Shown here in pieces: positions 1 through 3,450 of a stretch of 5,403 nt of DNA; position 1 is the first letter of the stretch, and every line of letters begins with the position of its first letter. The stretch comes from Clostridia bacterium. Its GTDB lineage: Bacteria > Bacillota > Clostridia > Christensenellales > Borkfalkiaceae. The stretch is from assembly GCA_017620875.1 (NCBI GenBank), contig JAGAUH010000238.1, positions 1-5,403 of the forward strand. Direction: 5' to 3'. A program made the position numbers and the translations under genes. The notes below the pieces were generated by a model. That model saw only the letters and a program-made list of their open reading frames with translations, had not been told where the DNA came from and made no database searches.

Positions 1-19
1 CAAGAATTTTATTAGGGTT

Positions 20-54
20 CCCGAAAAAGTTTTGTAAAGCAAAAGTTTTTTGGG
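20..54. other. Imperfect 15-bp hairpin
   Basis: Bases 20-34 pair with 40-54 around a 5-nt loop (35-39), with one G-G mismatch (29/45) and one G·T pair (23/51). No T-tract follows directly on the plus strand, so it is a poor intrinsic terminator in that direction. It lies just beyond the stronger terminator hairpin at 79-108, and the two may act in series on minus-strand transcripts. It could instead be the end of an interspersed repeat cut by the window edge. The pairing is seen directly; the role is unknown. Confidence 0.5.
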
Positions 55-78
55 ATAAGGAAAAGTCGACAAAGACAA

Positions 79-108
79 AAACAACCACCAAACCCTTGGT
101 GGTTGTTT
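79..108 (-). terminator. Intrinsic terminator, probably ending the GT8-cls transcript
   Basis: A perfect 13-bp stem (79-91 with 96-108) closes on a 4-nt loop. Read on the minus strand, the stem is followed by a U-rich run (complement of 71-80), as expected for a Rho-independent terminator. On the plus strand the tail is only TTT followed by AAATATT, so termination in that direction would be weaker. A further 6-bp pairing (67-72 with 114-119) surrounds it. It is the first strong minus-strand terminator after cls, which would give that mRNA a 3' untranslated region of about 380 nt containing both structured repeats. Confidence 0.7.
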
Positions 109-160
109 AAATATTGTCGCACTTTGACGCACTAGGCTCGTTAAAAGGAAAGGATTTGGT

Positions 161-186
161 AGACCTTATTGGTCTTTATATTTTTT
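161..186 (+). terminator. Weak terminator-like hairpin with T-rich tail
   Basis: A 5-bp stem (161-165 with 171-175) with a 5-nt loop is followed by a T-rich tail (176-186) on the plus strand. The stem is short, so this is at best a weak terminator for a plus-strand transcript entering from the left of the window. No plus-strand gene is visible upstream here. Confidence 0.3.
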
Positions 187-207
187 ACTCCCCTTAAATA
201 GAAACGG

Positions 208-330
208 GTAAAATTGCATAGTTGCAAGTTATACGCGAAAGGCGAGTACTAACAAAGGCGTGTACGTCTGTACATAACTACAGTTAGACGGAGCCTGACA
301 AAGTAGAACGTAGTAAATATACAATTTTAC
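208..330. repeat. Structured repeat, copy 1
   Basis: The element is bounded by inverted arms: 208-225 pairs with 313-330, with two mismatches (217/321, 221/317) and one G·T pair. Inside, 222-278 matches 360-416 of copy 2 at 51 of 57 positions, and 299-319 matches 437-457 at 20 of 21. The intervening 20 nt are much less similar. An internal hairpin (261-265 with 270-274, loop GTCT) is shared with copy 2. The outer arms differ in sequence from those of copy 2 yet still pair. No reading frame is kept intact in both copies. It may be a small non-autonomous mobile repeat or a structured RNA in the cls 3' untranslated region; I do not recognise a named family. Confidence 0.8.
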
Positions 331-344
331 TTAAATAATGAAAG

Positions 345-469
345 TTTTAAACTTTCTATTTGCAAGTTATACGCGAAAGATGAGCACCAACAAAGGCGCG
401 TACGTCTGTACGTAACCGAAGTAAAACGTAACACAACAAAGTAGAACGTAGCAAATAGGAAGTTTAAAA
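345..469. repeat. Structured repeat, copy 2, overlapping the end of cls
   Basis: The outer stem is 19 bp (345-363 with 451-469) with a single G·T pair (355/459), stronger than in copy 1. The core (360-457) aligns without gaps to copy 1 at an offset of 138. The internal hairpin is 399-403 with 408-412 around the loop GTCT. Within the copy, 417-436 and 437-456 look like a 20-nt duplicated unit: AAGTAAAACGTA at 419-430 against AAGTAGAACGTA at 439-450. The right arm contains the TAA stop of the minus-strand cls gene (464-466). The left arm also forms a near-perfect palindrome with 340-347 (GAAAGTTT T AAACTTTC), so the arm sequence exists in three forms here. Confidence 0.8.
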
Positions 470-1996
470 AAACATTTCTATCGTAACTAATAATTTGTCA
501 ACAAACCTACCAAACGCAGTTTGTTTTAAATGCTGATTATCTACTAAAATACTTTGGTCGAAAACCGATAAAAAATGAGAAGATATTTCTTGTATTTGAG
601 AGTTGTTGTAAAGCATTACCCCACACTCGAAATTTAAAAACATACTAATATAATCTAAATTGGCAGTACCGACAAAGGCAAGTTGGTCGTCGGAAACAAA
701 GGTTTTTGCGTGGTTAAACCCTTGCTTGTAATAATAAAATTTTACACCTTGTTTAACTAGCGGTCTAAAGTTTGCCTTGGTTAGCCTGTAAGGGATTTTT
801 TTGTCCGGAATGTAAGGCACTAAAATCCTAACGTCTACTCCCCTTTGAGCCGCGTGTTTTATTGCCAAAGATAAAGTGTCATCGGGTATAAAATACGGCG
901 TAGAAATATAGATATATTTGTTTGCCCTATTTATTGCATCTAAAAAAACGTTGTATGCAATATCGGTTTTATTAAAGGGGTTAGTACCAAAAGGTTGTAC
1001 TATTCCGTCGGATAAACTTGGCTTAGCAATTAGGCTATCTTTTTGCACTTTATTAGGGCTAAAAGCGTTCCATATGTCCATAAACATACTAATTACACCA
1101 TTTGCACCTTCTCCACAAAGTCTAACTCCGTGGTCTAACCAATGTCCAAACCTAACTACTTTATTTGCATATTCGTCGGCGATATTTATACCGCCCGTGT
1201 AGGCAATATCGTCTATAATTATTATTTTACGGTGGTCTCTATTGTTTATACTATTAAACAAAAACGGCTTAACGTCGTTAAATTTTACGCACTCTACGTT
1301 GTCTATTTGAGATAGTTTTTTATAGTATCTTTTTCTTACTTTTGCAATGCTACCCATGTCGTCGTAAATGATATTTACAATAACGCCTTGCTCTGCCCTT
1401 TGTTTTATTATAGAAAGCATTTCATCCCAAATTTCACCTTCTTCTATAATAAACATTTCTATAAAAATTTGCTTTTTAGCGGTTTTTAAATTTTGTATTA
1501 CGTCGGCAAAAAACTCTTGCCCGTTAGGGAAAAATTTTACCGAAGTGTTTTGATAGGCAGGATAGCCTTGCTTTGATAAATACTCGCAAAAAGATAGTTG
1601 GCTAGGTAGTTCTTCGGCAAGTTTATTAAAAGTATCCGCACTAGTGTTAGAAGGGGTATTTTCTTGTTTAGCAATTCTTATTTTTTTGCGAAGTTTTTTG
1701 TTAGAAATATTTAAACCGTACACCAAATAAAACACGCAACCAAAAAGTGGCAAGGCAAAAACAAGCAATATCCAACCTATTTTATAGGCAGAATTTCGCT
1801 CGGTAGAAATTATGGTTAAAGCAACCACCACTTGCACTATAAAGGTTACGATAGTTGCATAATACCACTCTTTATATATAGAAAAGCAAACAAACCCAAA
1901 ATACAATAACTGTACTAATAGAAGTATTAGTACAGTAATCATACGGTTGGAGTTTACCATTTTTCTAAAGTTTTTAAACAACTTATTTCTCTTCAT
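464..1996 (-). CDS. cls: Cardiolipin synthase (phospholipase D superfamily)
   Basis: This 510-residue protein is predicted to condense two phosphatidylglycerol molecules into cardiolipin and glycerol at the cytoplasmic membrane. The N-terminus has hydrophobic segments at about residues 20-40 and 47-64. A PLD nuclease N-terminal-type membrane segment with the IGWILLVFALPLFG pattern follows at about 67-95. Two HxKxxxxD catalytic motifs follow: H255/K257/D262, with TGGIN just after, and H429/K431/D436, with GTANLD after. The TPYFIPD (366-372) and LNFECGV (454-460) stretches are typical of bacterial Cls. Length is normal for the family. The ATG overlaps the upstream glycosyltransferase gene by 14 nt, with AAAAGG about 14 nt ahead of it, so translation is probably coupled. 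Later Met13 and Met19 are possible but less likely starts. The stop codon lies inside the arm of structured repeat copy 2. Which Cls paralogue this is cannot be told. Confidence 0.93.
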   Translation of the reverse strand: MKRNKLFKNFRKMVNSNRMITVLILLLVQLLYFGFVCFSIYKEWYYATIVTFIVQVVVALTIISTERNSAYKIGWILLVFALPLFGCVFYLVYGLNISNKKLRKKIRIAKQENTPSNTSADTFNKLAEELPSQLSFCEYLSKQGYPAYQNTSVKFFPNGQEFFADVIQNLKTAKKQIFIEMFIIEEGEIWDEMLSIIKQRAEQGVIVNIIYDDMGSIAKVRKRYYKKLSQIDNVECVKFNDVKPFLFNSINNRDHRKIIIIDDIAYTGGINIADEYANKVVRFGHWLDHGVRLCGEGANGVISMFMDIWNAFSPNKVQKDSLIAKPSLSDGIVQPFGTNPFNKTDIAYNVFLDAINRANKYIYISTPYFIPDDTLSLAIKHAAQRGVDVRILVPYIPDKKIPYRLTKANFRPLVKQGVKFYYYKQGFNHAKTFVSDDQLAFVGTANLDYISMFLNFECGVMLYNNSQIQEISSHFLSVFDQSILVDNQHLKQTAFGRFVDKLLVTIEMFF

Positions 1997-2780
1997 ATCG
2001 TTGATAAAATCCTTTTAATATTCCTTTATAATTTTTCTTCCAAGGCTTGTTCATACCAAGGTAGTGGACTATAACGTTATTTTTTTCTACCCACTCTAAA
2101 TCTATCTTGTCTTTCTTTTTTCTAAACATATTTTGTACGGTTATGTGTCTGTCGGCAAGGTTATATTTATTTCTGTCTGCTAGTTTAATTTTATTGCCGA
2201 AAAACTTGCATAAAACGTCTTGGTCGTATAGGGTTAATTTCCACTTGTTTTTTAAAGTAAAGCGTTGTATAGCATCAGAATCTATATGCTCTCTTAAATA
2301 CTCTATATTCATAAGCATAACGCCGGTATTCATATAGATATATCCCCTTTTTACGCAAAGCCTAACCCTATTAAACCAAGTTAAAAATCCCCTAATTTGC
2401 GTGCAAGCATAAAAAGCGTTGCCCTCAAAATCGGTATTGTAAAACTCCGTTAAATCGCCGTGCACTATTAAGTCTGCGTCTAAATAAATAATTCTATCTA
2501 TATCTTTTGGTAAAAGTAATGGGGCAAGTATCCTAAAATAAATGGTATAAGGGTATCTTTTAACCTTAGGAAAACCTTTAAAATATTCTTCGGTTAAATC
2601 CATAAAAGTAATATCGCAACCGCTATTAAACTCGGCTAAAATATTCTCTTTATCTTCTTTAGTTAGGTTAGAGTTCATAATAAACATCCTTTTTTGGCAA
2701 GGATTATGCTCGCATAAAGAACGCATCATTGCCTTAAAATGCCTAACATATTCGTGATTGATAGAAAATAAAAAATTCAT
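1983..2780 (-). CDS. Family 8 glycosyltransferase
   Basis: This 265-residue protein resembles GT8 (LgtC/GspA-like) retaining glycosyltransferases, which transfer a sugar from a nucleotide sugar using a metal ion. Visible landmarks are an N-terminal strand NFLFSINHEY, the metal-binding DxD motif in YLDADLIV (D101-A102-D103), YMNTGVMLMN (150-159) with the usual Asn-Thr-Gly, YDQDVL (185-190), and a C-terminal VHYLGMNKPW (238-247) supplying the His and the Gly-x-x-Lys-Pro-Trp metal/nucleotide contacts. There is no signal peptide or membrane span, so it should act in the cytoplasm or at the inner membrane face. The ATG is preceded by GGGGA (2787-2791) at good spacing and a TATAAT box. It is the first gene of an operon with cls, which hints at a glycolipid or surface-glycan acceptor. 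Donor and acceptor cannot be read from the sequence. Confidence 0.9.
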   Translation of the reverse strand: MNFLFSINHEYVRHFKAMMRSLCEHNPCQKRMFIMNSNLTKEDKENILAEFNSGCDITFMDLTEEYFKGFPKVKRYPYTIYFRILAPLLLPKDIDRIIYLDADLIVHGDLTEFYNTDFEGNAFYACTQIRGFLTWFNRVRLCVKRGYIYMNTGVMLMNIEYLREHIDSDAIQRFTLKNKWKLTLYDQDVLCKFFGNKIKLADRNKYNLADRHITVQNMFRKKKDKIDLEWVEKNNVIVHYLGMNKPWKKNYKGILKGFYQRYEEK

Positions 2781-2802
2781 ACCTTGTCCCCAATTTCGTA
2801 AA

Positions 2803-2831
2803 ATTATATAAATATGTTACCATATTTTAAA
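2803..2831 (-). promoter_or_regulatory. Promoter of the GT8-cls operon
   Basis: On the minus strand a perfect TATAAT -10 box lies at 2808-2803. A poor -35 candidate, TTTAAA (2831-2826), sits 17 nt upstream. The predicted start near 2796-2797 gives a leader of about 17 nt carrying the GGGGA ribosome binding site. The spacer between the boxes is largely filled by the palindrome at 2810-2827. Confidence 0.6.
2810..2827. promoter_or_regulatory. Operator-like palindrome in the divergent promoter region
   Basis: AAATATG-TTAC-CATATTT is a perfect 7-bp inverted repeat with a 4-nt spacer. It begins one base upstream of the GT8 -10 box and fills the -10/-35 spacer, where a bound dimeric repressor would block RNA polymerase. 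It lies about 60 bp upstream of the luxS -10 box. AT-rich sequence makes chance palindromes fairly likely, so this is a candidate only. No regulator gene is present in the window. Confidence 0.35.
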
Positions 2832-2883
2832 CAAATTAACAAGTTTATTTTACGTTAAATCGCTTTTATTTTTTTATCAATAG

Positions 2884-2892
2884 TGTTATAAT
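2884..2892 (+). promoter_or_regulatory. luxS extended -10 promoter
   Basis: TGTTATAAT combines the TGn extension (2884-2886) with a perfect TATAAT (2887-2892). No good -35 box is visible 17 nt upstream (TTTTAT), but an extended -10 can work without one, and a T-rich stretch at 2864-2875 lies upstream. The ATG of luxS begins 7 nt after the last base of the -10 box, exactly where transcription should start. Confidence 0.7.
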
Positions 2893-2898
2893 ACCCTT

Positions 2899-3366
2899 AT
2901 GGAAAAAATAAAGAGTTTTACAGTTAATCATTTAAAGTTAAAAAGTGGGCTATACGTTAGCAGAATAGACAATTTTGGCACGGATATAACGACCTTTGAT
3001 ATGCGTTTTACCGCGCCTAACATAGAGCCCGTTATGGATACGGGTTCTATACACACCCTAGAACATTTAGGCGCTACTTTTTTTAGAAATAGCAATATAA
3101 AAAATAGCGTTGTGTATTTTGGGCCAATGGGTTGCAGAACGGGTTTTTACCTTATTTTAGCAGGTTTAGTTACCCCAAAAGATATTTTACCGTTAGTAAA
3201 AGATATGCTTAGTTTCGTAATAAACTTTAACGGCGAAATTTTTGGTGCAACTCAAGTAGAATGCGGAAACTATTCCGACCAAAACTTACTTGGAGCAAAA
3301 GAGTTTTCTAAAAAATATTTAAACGCACTATCTAACAACCCTTGCACCGAATATCCAACAAACTAA
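2899..3366 (+). CDS. luxS: S-ribosylhomocysteine lyase (AI-2 synthesis)
   Basis: LuxS cleaves S-ribosylhomocysteine to homocysteine and DPD, the precursor of the AI-2 signal, as part of cytoplasmic recycling of S-adenosylhomocysteine. The 155-residue length is normal. The metal site is complete: HTLEH (H52, H56, with catalytic Glu55) and Cys122 in ECGNY. The catalytic cysteine is C79 in PMGCRTGFY, and substrate-contact H11 and R36 (FDMRF) are present. After FDMRF the sequence reads TAPN rather than the commoner C-x-PN. The start is well supported because SFTVNH aligns at the usual distance from the N-terminus of known LuxS proteins. No Shine-Dalgarno sequence precedes the ATG, and the -10 box is only 7 nt away, so a leaderless message is predicted. 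It appears to be a single-gene transcript ended by the hairpin at 3389-3447. The partner nucleosidase gene (pfs/mtnN) is not in the window. Confidence 0.96.
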   Translation: MEKIKSFTVNHLKLKSGLYVSRIDNFGTDITTFDMRFTAPNIEPVMDTGSIHTLEHLGATFFRNSNIKNSVVYFGPMGCRTGFYLILAGLVTPKDILPLVKDMLSFVINFNGEIFGATQVECGNYSDQNLLGAKEFSKKYLNALSNNPCTEYPTN

Positions 3367-3388
3367 TTATATAACAACTTAATAAATT

Positions 3389-3447
3389 TTTTCTAAACTA
3401 ACGAAAAAGGCTTTGCAAACTGCAAAGCCTTTAATTGTTTTAGAAAA
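3389..3447. terminator. Nested bidirectional terminator between luxS and the phosphoesterase gene
   Basis: The inner hairpin has a perfect 12-bp stem (3406-3417 with 3421-3432) and a 3-nt loop. It is followed by TTTAATTGTTTT on the plus strand and by a run of T on the minus strand (complement of 3404-3408). An outer 9-bp stem (3389-3397 with 3439-3447) encloses it. It lies between two convergent stop codons (3366 and 3451) and should end both transcripts. Confidence 0.85.
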
Positions 3448-3450
3448 TTA

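Noticed and set aside
172..222. Short minus-strand open frame of about 17 codons starting in the copy 1 arm
   Set aside because: Very short, no ribosome site, and the start codon lies in the repeat arm; likely chance.
360..454. Small minus-strand reading frame through repeat copy 2
   Set aside because: The frame is open in copy 2, but copy 1 has stops in the same frame, there is no good start or ribosome site, and the base changes favour pairing rather than codon conservation.
222..457. CRISPR array
   Set aside because: Only two units, too long, with similar rather than unique sequence between conserved blocks, and no cas genes.
918..1202. Plus-strand open frame of 94 codons opposite cls
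   Set aside because: It lies wholly antisense to a well-supported catalytic gene, and its translation resembles no family.
1368..1553. Plus-strand open frame of 61 codons opposite cls
   Set aside because: Shadow of cls; the hydrophobic composition comes from the AT-rich antisense strand.
2107..2337. Plus-strand open frame of 76 codons opposite the GT8 gene
   Set aside because: Shadow of a gene with intact DxD and KPW motifs; no independent support.
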